Position numbers and translations under genes: made by a program. From assembly GCA_026770615.1 (NCBI GenBank), contig MU631314.1, positions 190,832-205,242 on the forward strand: a DNA stretch of 14,411 nt, read 5' to 3'. Every line of letters begins with the position of its first letter. Position 1 is the stretch's first letter. The notes under the pieces were generated by a model. The model was not told the DNA's origin, did no database searches, and saw only the letters and a list, made by a program, of their open reading frames with translations. Shown one piece after another: positions 8,029 through 14,411 of this stretch. This DNA comes from Pavlovales sp. CCMP2436 (lineage: Eukaryota > Haptophyta > Pavlovophyceae > Pavlovales).

Positions 8029-8046
8029 TAATTACAACTAGACATA

Positions 8047-8211
8047 CAGGAAATCGTGGGCAATAAGAACGGCGGGTTTTGAGGCTGAGGCTGAGTTTCT
8101 TAGTAAATTACATACAAATTATCGTAAAATTGTGGTTTAAATTAATATTGAAGGGCTAAAAAACGAGACTTAGTTTCATAACACGACGGTTTCTTATTGC
8201 CCGCGATCCCC
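8047..8211. mobile_element. Short MITE-like element, 165 bp, TA-flanked
   Basis: The left end has ATCGTGGGCAATAAGAA (8053-8069) and the right end its inverted match TTCTTATTGCCCGCGAT (8191-8207), one mismatch in 17. Placing the ends at 8047 and 8211 leaves TA on both sides (8045-8046, 8212-8213), as for Tc1/mariner-mobilised MITEs, although the outermost bases (CAGGAA versus GGGG) do not pair well. The AT-rich interior has no coding capacity. Confidence 0.7.
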
Positions 8212-8244
8212 TATATACTCAAAAAAACCTCGTGCTATGCTGTA

Positions 8245-8545
8245 CAGCGCTGCCCAGGTTAATTGGTCGCTTTGCGTTTCTTTTGCGCGAGTTTTTCATT
8301 TTTCGTTTCGTTTTTTTTTTTGGCGCTTGGTCGGTTTAAGCTCATTGGTCGATCCAAAGCGGTGTGAGCTACATCGAAAACCCGATAAGAAATTGACCAG
8401 TGACGGCGATTACGTCACGTAAATCACGTAAAACCAGATGATGGCCCTCTTTGCGTTTCATTACCTGGCGCAAAAAAACGCAAACAGTTTGGAAATCGCG
8501 CAAATAAAGAAAACGCAAAGCGGCCAATTAACCTGGGCAGCGCTG
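8245..8545. mobile_element. MITE with ~45-bp terminal inverted repeats, TA-flanked
   Basis: The left end CAGCGCTGCCCAGGTTAATT is identical for 20 bases to the reverse complement of the right end, and pairing continues through GG(T/C)CGCTTTGCGTTT and TTTGCGCGA with small gaps. TA dinucleotides flank both ends (8243-8244 and 8546-8547), fitting a Tc1/mariner-type target duplication. The 301-bp element has no ORF for a transposase. Additional internal copies of CTTTGCGTTT or its complement occur near both ends and at about 8449, like subterminal transposase-binding sites. Confidence 0.88.
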
Positions 8546-8593
8546 TACCCGCAAGTGCCGGTACAGCTTAGCGCGTGGCTTGGTGCGTGTAGG

Positions 8594-9001
8594 CTATCCT
8601 ATTCCTTGTCTTAAGAAGGGTGCTGCTCCGCATTGTCTAGCTGGCGACCTTGCCCTGTGTGTTTTTGCTGGTTTTTGTTCTAGTATTTTTATTTTGGTGC
8701 TTGATCGTATAATTCGTTTTTGGCTGGGCGTTGGAGATGCTTCACATTTGCGTTTGTTACTCGTGGTTCCTTGTGTCATGGGTTTTTGGACTTGTTGTTT
8801 TCTCCTTTGAGGTTTTGGGCCCATGGTAGTTGTTCTCCCCCCGGTGCTGTTTCCTGTGTGGTTGTCTGCTGTTTGTTGCTTTTGTTCTAGAAGATTCTGC
8901 TCTATGTGTGGTCTCTTCACCGTGTTGCTTCCATGCTCCTTTGTGGGGGAGACGCTTGCTCTCCTGTGGTTTGTGTGTTTGTTTGCACTATTTTCAGCCA
9001 T
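8594..9001 (-). CDS. Hypothetical basic, Gln/Asn/Thr-rich ORF
   Basis: The minus-strand ATG at 9001 opens a 135-codon frame rich in Lys, Arg, Gln, Asn, Thr and Ser, with no predicted folded domain, e.g. NLLEQKQQTADNHTGN and KPQRRKQQVQKP. The base composition (T/G-rich on plus, A/C-rich on minus) differs from the GC-rich ARM gene next to it. Similar basic disordered N-termini occur in ORF1 proteins of non-LTR retrotransposons, but no RT or endonuclease fragment is near, so this is only a possibility. It may be noncoding 5' flank of the ARM gene. Confidence 0.2.
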   Translation of the reverse strand: MAENSANKHTNHRRASVSPTKEHGSNTVKRPHIEQNLLEQKQQTADNHTGNSTGGRTTTMGPKPQRRKQQVQKPMTQGTTSNKRKCEASPTPSQKRIIRSSTKIKILEQKPAKTHRARSPARQCGAAPFLRQGIG

Positions 9002-9164
9002 TGATTGTTGTCATCAGATTTGTTCTCAGATTCCCCGAACTGTACATACAAGTTCGGACGGGGTTGTAGGTGCAGTTACTTGGTATTTTTAAAGAGGTAC
9101 AGTTACTTTCACCCTTAAACCACTCTACATCGCGAGATCAACTTCGCCCACAGTTAGCTTGGCG

Positions 9165-10340
9165 ATGGCCAGCGACATCAAGGCGCTGGTCGAGCGCCTG
9201 GGGGATCATCCATCACCGCTCACCTTAGCCAAGCTGGCTGAGCTGGTCATCGACCACGGCCATCACGCGCTCATTCTCGCCGCGGGCGCGCCACAGCTGC
9301 TCGTGGCGCTGCTGTGCTCCTCTCACGGATGGCCAGACACCAAGACCCATGCCATGGCTGCACTTGCAGAGCTCGCCAAGGGTGAGCCTGGCCGCACGCT
9401 CTTGATGGAGGCGGGCGTGATGCGGCCGCTCGTGTCGCTGCTTCGCTCTGGCACAAAGGCGGGCAAGGCGAATGCAGTATGCGCGATGGCAGAGCTGGCG
9501 AGCGATGCGCCCACCCGCGCGTTTGCCCTGGATGCGGGCAAATATCCGTGGCTCACGGTGCCGGAGAAGTACACGCTGCCGCTGCTTGTCGATATGCTAC
9601 GCAACGGTTTCAAGAGAGGCAAGGCGAGCGCAGTGTTTGCGATGGCACGGCTCGCAAGTGACGCGCCGACCCGCACTCAAATCATGAATGCTGGCGCGCT
9701 TCCGCTGCTCATGGCGCTGCTTCGCGCAGGTGTCGGGAAGGGCCAGGCGAACGGAGCCAGCGCGATCTCGATGCTCGTAATGGACGATCCCAATCGTGCA
9801 CTTATCGTGGAGGCGGGCGCGCTGCCGCTACTAATGGCGCAGCTGCGCGCTGGCACCGAGGAGGACAAGGCAAACGCAGCAGGTGCGATCGCAATGCTCG
9901 CAATGGACGCGACCACCCACACACTTGCGGTGGAGGCGGGCGCGCGGCTGCTACTAATAACGCAGCTGCGCGCTAGCACCGAGGAGGGCAAGGCGCGCGC
10001 AGCGGGAGCGATCTCACGGCTTGCAATGGATGCGTCCACCCGCGCTCTTATGGCGGTGGGCGCGCTGCCGCTGCTGATCAAACTTCTCAGCCCGTCGCGC
10101 ATCTGCTCGGATATGGGCGCAGGCAAGCACGCCTCCGACATCCTCCAGCGCCTCGCTGCGGATCCGTGGACAGCTAGCAGAGGTGGAGCTGTGGATTTCC
10201 TAGCAGCAGCTGCGCATTCGAGCGGCTGCGAGTGGGCCGAAGCAGCGCGCGCTGCGCACGCTCTGCCCGGCGCAGGAGGATGCCGAACGTGCGCCGGGAG
10301 ACGTGAACCGAGATGTCTGCGCGCTGCGTGTCGAGCGTGA
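9165..10340 (+). CDS. Armadillo-repeat protein (N-terminal half of ARM-BTB)
   Basis: The ATG at 9165 has G at -3 and +4, a good Kozak context. The frame gives 391 residues. From about residue 20 to 335 there are about seven armadillo repeats of roughly 40-43 residues; their AGA-type helix starts are at residues 40, 83, 124, 176, 217, 258 and 298, e.g. AGALPLLMALLRAG. The third has an extra KYPWLTVPEKYT insert. ARM repeats form a superhelix that binds protein partners, so an adaptor role is inferred. The ARM pattern ends near residue 335; the last 25 or so residues of this frame (Ala, Cys and Arg-rich) look out of frame, and a BTB-like domain is open in the +1 frame from 10204. The true product is probably a fusion of the two. 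Confidence 0.85.
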   Translation: MASDIKALVERLGDHPSPLTLAKLAELVIDHGHHALILAAGAPQLLVALLCSSHGWPDTKTHAMAALAELAKGEPGRTLLMEAGVMRPLVSLLRSGTKAGKANAVCAMAELASDAPTRAFALDAGKYPWLTVPEKYTLPLLVDMLRNGFKRGKASAVFAMARLASDAPTRTQIMNAGALPLLMALLRAGVGKGQANGASAISMLVMDDPNRALIVEAGALPLLMAQLRAGTEEDKANAAGAIAMLAMDATTHTLAVEAGARLLLITQLRASTEEGKARAAGAISRLAMDASTRALMAVGALPLLIKLLSPSRICSDMGAGKHASDILQRLAADPWTASRGGAVDFLAAAAHSSGCEWAEAARAAHALPGAGGCRTCAGRREPRCLRAACRA

Positions 10341-10962
10341 CGCTTCAGCCGAGGACTTCGCGACTCTCGCGTCGCTCGTTGGCCCGGTGGAGGAGGAGTA
10401 CGACGTGGTCTTTTGCTGCAAGGACAGCGAGGAGATTGGCGGTAGCCGGCTGCTGCTCGTGCGCGCGTCGCCCTACTACACGGTACTCCTAGGCGGCATG
10501 GCAGAGGGCATGAACAGAATCATTAAGCGTGACTCGGACTTTTCGTCGGCCGCGCACCACGCGCTGATCGGCCAACTGCACGCGCTGGGCCACGCCCCGC
10601 TCCCATCCTCCGTCGATGTGCGGCTCGAGCTACTCTGCCTCGCGGCCAAGGTGGGTGGGCGCGGGGGCGCGGCGGCGCACGTTTACGAGCAAGTGGAGCG
10701 CGGGTTGCACTATTCGCTGTGCGCAGACAACTGCCTCGCCGTGCTGCTGCAGCTCAAGCCGTGCATCGCCGATACGCAGGAGCTCGTCGACAAGGCGCGC
10801 GCGGTGTTTGCTGAGAATGTGGTCGATGTGCTCGAGCAGCCGAAATGGAAAGAGTTCAGGAAGCGGCACACGCATGCCGACCTGGCCATCATGGAGGACA
10901 TCACGCGCAAGCAGGCCAACTTCCTCGCCGCGGAGCGGGCTTTCAAGCCGGCCACCCCTTAA
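10204..10962 (+). CDS. BTB/POZ-like C-terminal half of the ARM-BTB gene
   Basis: This frame opens after a TAG at 10201-10203, has no useful ATG at its head, and ends with TAA at 10960-10962. It overlaps the ARM frame by 137 bp. Sensible protein begins near 10250 (LRTLCPAQEDAERAPGDV). From about 10402 it has DVVFCC and then SRLLLVRASPYYTVLLGG, which matches the BTB pattern (D(V/I)xF, then xxLxxxSPYF). A helical, BACK-like tail follows (VRLELLCLAAKVGG, NCLAVLLQLKP). BTB domains commonly dimerise and link substrates to Cullin-3 ubiquitin ligases. ARM repeats followed by BTB is the layout of plant ARIA and ABAP1, so I infer one gene broken by a single frame change between about 10204 and 10260. 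Confidence 0.75.
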   Translation, partial: QQLRIRAAASGPKQRALRTLCPAQEDAERAPGDVNRDVCALRVERDASAEDFATLASLVGPVEEEYDVVFCCKDSEEIGGSRLLLVRASPYYTVLLGGMAEGMNRIIKRDSDFSSAAHHALIGQLHALGHAPLPSSVDVRLELLCLAAKVGGRGGAAAHVYEQVERGLHYSLCADNCLAVLLQLKPCIADTQELVDKARAVFAENVVDVLEQPKWKEFRKRHTHADLAIMEDITRKQANFLAAERAFKPATP

Positions 10963-11590
10963 ACTTCGATCCGCAGGCAGACGAAGACAACTCGCTCTCG
11001 ACGCGCCATCAGCCGCGCGCTGTGTGAGCCGAAGGTTAAGTGTTCCGTCATAGGCGCGTGCCCGTCAAGCGAGTGAACGCCTCGCAGTTGCAGCCAACTG
11101 CACATTGCTGCCCACCTTTTCAAGGTTGGACTGTTGCGGAGAGGCGCCGCCCGCTTCGTGTGCAAGCTGGAATGAGTCTTAATACTTACTGTTCACGGAA
11201 TAAATATGACGGATTTAATAATAAAGTATATGGCGAGAATGGATGTGGAACAACTTGTGACAGCAGACTGATTTGAATCTGGACTGAGCAGAATCCGGGC
11301 AACACTGTCAAAGAAAGGCAGTTGCAAATACATTTCAAGTAACTAGTAACTATACGGATGTACTATTATTTGCTGATATATCATTAATGTTATTTACCAT
11401 GCCGCTTGTGCTATACTACTCCCCGACGCAATAGGTACGTCTCATTTGGTATACATACACATACGGAGGCCTTCCCGACGTTCCCACCGTCTGAAAAGTT
11501 CGGGCCCAATTGCCAAGCCTCCGGGGCACGTATTTGGCAAGCTGACAAGCGCCCGGCCCACTCCGAATAAAAAATGAGTGCTCATCACGG

Positions 11591-11606
11591 AAATAAATAA
11601 ATAAAT
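11591..11606 (+). repeat. Microsatellite AAAT x4
   Basis: Four perfect AAAT units in an AT-rich intergenic tract. Confidence 0.95.
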
Positions 11607-11754
11607 ACATAAGCTGGAAGCGGGATTTTGGCGACCTTTAGAATACGCACGATCATTGGATCAAGCCTTTCGATATCTGTGCGTCTCCGCACGGGCGCAG
11701 GCAAGTACGAACGCACACCTACCACAGCGGTGGCATGAATGTACACGCACGTTG

Positions 11755-11774
11755 TTATGTTATGTTATGTTATG
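11755..11774 (+). repeat. Microsatellite TTATG x4
   Basis: Four perfect TTATG units directly abut the start of repeat family B copy 2 at 11775; microsatellites often sit at the ends of retroposed repeats. Confidence 0.95.
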
Positions 11775-11885
11775 ATGCCACTTCTACAGCCCGAGGCGCA
11801 GTCTCTGCGTCCAGGAGGCCCCGGGTGTCAGCGTCTGAGCGTCACTCTGTTGGGTTCCAGCGTCACCTTGCGGTGATACCAAAAC
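11775..11885 (+). repeat. Dispersed repeat family B, copy 2
   Basis: Same orientation as 6617-6730. The best-kept part is TCTGCGTCCAGG through CAGCGTCACCTTGCGGTGAT and CCAAAAC. The TTATG microsatellite lies at its left edge here but not at the other copy. Confidence 0.8.
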
Positions 11886-12698
11886 TCCAACTGAGCTCCG
11901 AAGCAAGCGATTTCGTTTCGGGTTTGGTTGATGATATAAGTTTCACTGCGGTGTCTCGCCCCACGCAGCGACGCAGTCCACATCGCGCCGCCTGACAGTG
12001 TAAGTCATCGGGTAGCCCATTGCACTGCCGAAGCATGCCCGCAGATGCCAGTTGCAAGATGGCCAGTCGTCGGGCCGAGGGCTGTCAAAATGCAGCACCG
12101 AGCCCAAGATCCGGAGCATCCGGCTTCAGTTGCCTCGGCGGTGCCGCCAAGGATAGCTGATACGTATAACACCGCCGGTGTATATCAGTTAGTTATAAAT
12201 GCGTTGAGAAACACTCGGACCAAGGGAAGCTGTTCCTATACCAACGCCCGAGAGGCATGCACGCATATTGTATCATGACGGCGTGCTCATTTATGGCGGG
12301 CAAGCACTGAACGGGCGAATTATTGACAAATCGCATCGCGTAGGTAATTATTAATACGCCAACAGAGAGAGATATACGTACACATATTTCTGGTAGGGAT
12401 TCAAGCTGGCGTCTGACTGTTTTGAATATTGTGCTATACGCGCAGGCCACATAAATTGCCAATTGATTTCGAACTGGGGCCAGGCCCAGAAAGGGAAAAA
12501 GCTGTGACTGTGACGAGGAAGAGTGCTGGGCGGGTTCACACGAGAACCGAGAAAATGAAAATGTGCGCGTGCACCGCCTCGCCCGCGCCGCCCGCTGGTG
12601 GTGCTATGGGGCGCCGCACGTTGGATAAGCGTCCGGCATTAAGCTACACGCTCACCTCGCTCTGCCTCGCTAACGGAATTAGCACATCTAATTACACC
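11886..12698. other. Intergenic stretch, repeats only
   Basis: No gene recognised. An imperfect hairpin at about 12157-12188 pairs CTGATACGTATAACACCG with CCGGTGTATATCAG. The block at 12201-12227 recurs in the intron of the downstream gene (13582-13608). A short open frame begins at 12429 but has no protein-like character. Confidence 0.5.
12201..12227 (+). repeat. Dispersed repeat family D, copy 1
   Basis: GCGTTGAGAAACACTCGG followed by ACCAAGGGA matches GCGTTGAGACAACACTCGG and ATCAAGGGA at 13582-13609 with one indel and one substitution. The second copy is inside intron 1 of the three-exon gene. Confidence 0.75.
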
Positions 12699-12849
12699 GA
12701 GAGCAGGGCTACGGTTGCGCATTCGGTGCCTCCACAAACAGCGCCTAAATTCGTACAACGAAGAAGACAAAACCTTACTTGTGCGTCTTTACTTGCACGC
12801 CTAGCTACAGCTGGCAAGGTTGGAAGCGGCCAGCGGGCGCCCTAAATTT
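12699..12849 (+). repeat. Dispersed repeat family C, copy 2
   Basis: This aligns with 6928-7051. It carries an insert of about 25 bp (around 12745-12775) absent from the other copy, and is followed by TTATTCCGCTCGAG...ATCGTCGTC, which resembles 6763-6793. Confidence 0.8.
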
Positions 12850-13301
12850 ATAATTTATAACTTATTCCGCTCGAGACCCGCCATCGTCGTCGGTTCATAA
12901 CGACGTCACTCTCGCGAGTGAATCCGCCGTGCCCGCAGGTACCTCCGGTTGCGCCTGTGCGCTAAAGGCCCATTACTGACAAAAAATTATATCGTTGCGT
13001 CGCCAAAGGTGCCCAAGTCCTCGCCAAGGTTGCCGTCACCGCGTCAGGCCCGCCGGGTTCTTTTCCCGTCGTCGTCACCACTGCTGCTCTCATCACTCGA
13101 TATCGAGTGTTTGCCGGGTTTGCCTGCCCAGTTTGCCAGTGGACTGATAAATGAATAGCAGAAAAAATGGAATTCTGTTTAAAATGCAGCCCAGAAATGG
13201 CAGCTGTCTCCGACGAGAACCGCTGAGCTTCGTGATGCGCTGAGCTGAGCTGTGTTACAGAGCACAGCTTCCAGCCCAAGCAGGACCAACCTGCCATTCA
13301 G
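12850..13301. other. Upstream flank of the three-exon gene
   Basis: No gene recognised. It contains a 6-bp hairpin TCACTC-TCGC-GAGTGA at about 12906-12921 and a perfect 16-bp palindrome at 13094-13109. No TATA box is evident near the start of the gene at 13302. Open frames here on both strands lack protein-like character. Confidence 0.5.
13094..13109. promoter_or_regulatory. Perfect 16-bp palindrome CACTCGATATCGAGTG
   Basis: Two 8-bp arms meet without a spacer, about 190 bp upstream of the three-exon gene's ATG. It could be a binding site for a dimeric factor, but a chance palindrome is possible. Confidence 0.35.
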
Positions 13302-14148
13302 ATGGCGAGTTCTGAAGCCGAGGCTCTCTCGCGCCGCCTCGAGGCCGCGTACGCCCGCCTCGCAGCCCAACGTCCCGCGCTCGCCTCCGTCGTGGAGGTA
13401 ATAAAATTAGGATGACGTGCGCTGTGTGCGCAGCCCGCCGAACCTGCCCCTTTGCACGGGGGCGGCTGCTATCTCCTTCCCCCGGCCACAATTTCCAACG
13501 AGGGGTCTCTAGCCGGCCGGATAGGGTGACTCAATAATCCTCCTCTTAGGTCGTCCCCTGAAAGGTCTCCACCGGACCCAAGCGTTGAGACAACACTCGG
13601 ATCAAGGGACCTTAACAGAGAACACGGATACCGTCCCCACCGCTAAGGCTGATCAGACACACGATAATCGACGACAATCTGATTGGCGCGCGCTGACTGG
13701 CCGCTGCTGCATCTCTTAGGTGCTCTACGAATTCGCCACCGCACTCGACGCGACGCGCGCTCTGACCGCGCGGCACGGGAGACAGCACGGTGGCGGGCCG
13801 CTCACGTACGCCAACGCGCTGCGCGCGCTCGTCGCGCTTGGCGCGGCGCCGCGCGAGCCAGCGCCTTCGCTGCAGCAGCTGCCTCCGTTCCCGGTCGGAG
13901 GTAATTTATTACATACGAAAATGCTTTAAATTACATACGAAAATGCTTTAAATTACATACGTACAATGAAACTACCACGATGACGATTTGCTTGGAGCTT
14001 GATAATGTTTGACACAGGCTACGACGCTGCATTCTCCGCATCCTCGCCGCAACCAGCCGCAGCCGTGCCACCAGTAATGCCGGCTGCAGACGCACCCGGC
14101 GGGGGCATCTCTGCGGCCGCGACAGGTCCGGGTGAGCGCGCCATTTAG
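13302..14148 (+). CDS. Three-exon gene, unknown 135-residue protein
   Basis: Exon 1 is 13302-13397 (MASSEAEALSRRLEAAYARL, 32 codons), exon 2 13720-13900 and exon 3 14018-14148 (stop TAG 14146-14148). Intron 1 (322 bp) is GTAATA...CTCTTAG in phase 0; intron 2 (117 bp) is GTAATTT...ACACAG in phase 1. The joined length is 408 bases with no internal stop, and both donors match, which strongly supports the model. Exon 1 encodes an amphipathic, coiled-coil-like helix; exon 2 has LTYANALRALVALGAAP and LPPFPVGG; exon 3 is Ala/Pro-rich and disordered. The helix, then YAxxLR, then Pro-rich order faintly recalls Mediator subunit 4, but that is not enough for a name. A strong donor-like GGGTGAGC at 14130-14137 means the gene could instead splice onward past the window. 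Confidence 0.75.
13413..13543 (+). repeat. Dispersed repeat, copy B, within intron 1
   Basis: It begins TGACGTGCGCT and ends GGGTGACTCAATAATCCTCC, as does 4264-4359. It starts 15 bp after the intron 1 donor and is followed directly by TCTTAG, an acceptor-like end. It is about 35 bp longer than the other copy. Confidence 0.65.
13582..13609 (+). repeat. Dispersed repeat family D, copy 2, within intron 1
   Basis: Second copy of the block seen at 12201-12227. It lies in the same intron as repeat copy B, so most of intron 1 consists of dispersed repeat sequence. Confidence 0.7.
13909..13968 (+). repeat. 22-bp tandem repeat in intron 2, 2.7 copies
   Basis: TTACATACGAAAATGCTTTA followed by AA occurs at 13909-13930 and identically at 13931-13952, with a third partial copy from 13953. 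It begins 8 bp after the 5' splice site and makes up about half of the 117-bp intron. Confidence 0.95.
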
Positions 14149-14151
14149 GGA

Positions 14152-14171
14152 GTAGCTCGTGTAGAAGCTAC
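14152..14171. repeat. Small hairpin after the stop codon
   Basis: GTAGCT and AGCTAC pair across an 8-base loop, three bases after the TAG of exon 3. It directly abuts the 19-bp tandem array. Confidence 0.5.
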
Positions 14172-14265
14172 CCAGCCTTTTTCCAGTAACCCGGCCTCTA
14201 TCCAGTACACCGGCCTTTATCCAGTAACCCAGCCTCTATCCAGTAACCCAGCCTCTATCCAGTAA
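14171..14265 (+). repeat. 19-bp tandem repeat, five copies
   Basis: The unit CCCAGCCTCTATCCAGTAA occurs five times at an exact 19-bp period (starts 14171, 14190, 14209, 14228, 14247); units 4 and 5 are identical and units 1-3 differ by 1-3 bases. A partly degenerate unit follows, and then an inverted copy at 14284-14299 (AATAGAGGCTGGTTAT). Confidence 0.95.
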
Positions 14266-14411
14266 CCCGGCCGGCCTCTTTTCAATAGAGGCTGGTTATC
14301 TCTGCGCTAGTAGCGGCACTCTGTCCGCGTGTTATGATACTGCTCTTTTGATACTGGCGGTCCTATTACGCGCGTGCCCCCACTGCGCACTTCTAATAAC
14401 GATCTGCTCCC
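14266..14411. other. Window end, no gene recognised
   Basis: It contains the inverted copy of the 19-bp unit at 14284-14299; nothing else stands out to the edge. Confidence 0.5.

Larger units (their letters stand above)
7151..8039. mobile_element. Inverted-repeat DNA element, non-autonomous
   Basis: The left end (7151 onward, AGTTGTAATTATGCGCAGGA) matches the reverse complement of the right end (8039 backward, AGTTGTAATTATACGCAGGA), and similarity continues inward for about 165 bp on each side. The total length is 889 bp. A further copy of the left repeat, in direct orientation, lies at 7357-7518. The centre (about 7525-7870) is GC-rich and encodes no recognised transposase. No clean target-site duplication was found. 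A MITE or foldback element is the best description; the extra internal copy suggests nesting or an end duplication. Confidence 0.85.
10963..11774. other. Intergenic stretch downstream of the ARM-BTB gene
   Basis: No gene recognised. An AATAAA at 11199-11204 lies 237 bp after the stop and could be a polyadenylation signal. A 7-bp hairpin GCAGTTG-CAGC-CAACTGC lies at about 11088-11105. Two microsatellites are present: AAAT x4 at 11591-11606 and TTATG x4 at 11755-11774. AAGCTGGAAGCGGG at about 11611 matches the tail of repeat family C (about 7026). Confidence 0.5.

Noticed and set aside
9323..10141. Minus-strand ORFs across the ARM gene
   Set aside because: Ala and Ser-rich mirror frames of the repeated ARM codons; no start context or motif of their own.
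12429..12845. 138-codon plus-strand ORF
   Set aside because: It runs through repeat family C copy 2 and has no domain or compositional sign of a protein.
14171..14265. Telomere-like or CRISPR repeats
   Set aside because: The 19-bp units are contiguous with no spacers and do not match a telomere motif.

Overview
The window looks like nuclear DNA of a unicellular eukaryote, most likely an alga; a haptophyte or similar lineage would fit, but the sequence alone does not fix the taxon. The evidence is a protein gene split by two GT-AG introns with exact phase agreement (right end), a degraded Ty1/copia retrotransposon (left end), an ARM-repeat plus BTB-like gene of plant/protist type, and many dispersed repeats and inverted-repeat DNA elements. 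Nothing resembles a bacterial operon.

Layout. 1-4239 (minus strand) is the body of a copia-type LTR retrotransposon read right to left: candidate LTR, truncated Gag with zinc knuckle, aspartic protease, integrase, reverse transcriptase and RNase H. The order integrase before RT is diagnostic of copia. Frameshifts and at least three nonsense codons break it, and it runs off the left edge. 4264-4359 is a dispersed repeat that recurs inside an intron at the far right. 4886-5590 is a tandem array of about 205-bp units; the first two units lie in a possible secreted-protein ORF with an excellent Kozak context. 5600-7130 is mostly noncoding and holds dispersed-repeat copies and a perfect 22-bp hairpin. 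7151-8545 holds three inverted-repeat DNA elements placed almost end to end; the last two have probable TA target-site duplications and no transposase is visible. 8594-9001 has a basic minus-strand ORF of unknown nature.

9165-10962 is the main gene region: about seven armadillo repeats followed, in another frame, by a BTB/POZ-like domain. The combination resembles plant ARM-BTB adaptor proteins (ARIA/ABAP1 type), but the two halves are separated by one frame change, so this is a frameshifted gene, a sequencing error or two genes.

10963-13300 is repeat-rich intergenic DNA. 13302-14148 is a three-exon gene for a 135-residue protein I cannot assign; its first intron carries a dispersed repeat and its second a 22-bp tandem repeat. 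The window ends in five 19-bp tandem repeats followed by an inverted copy.

I found no clear new defence or metabolic system. The items most worth a second look are the clustered inverted-repeat elements, the perfect hairpin, the repeat-bearing intron, the 205-bp array and the ARM/BTB frame break.
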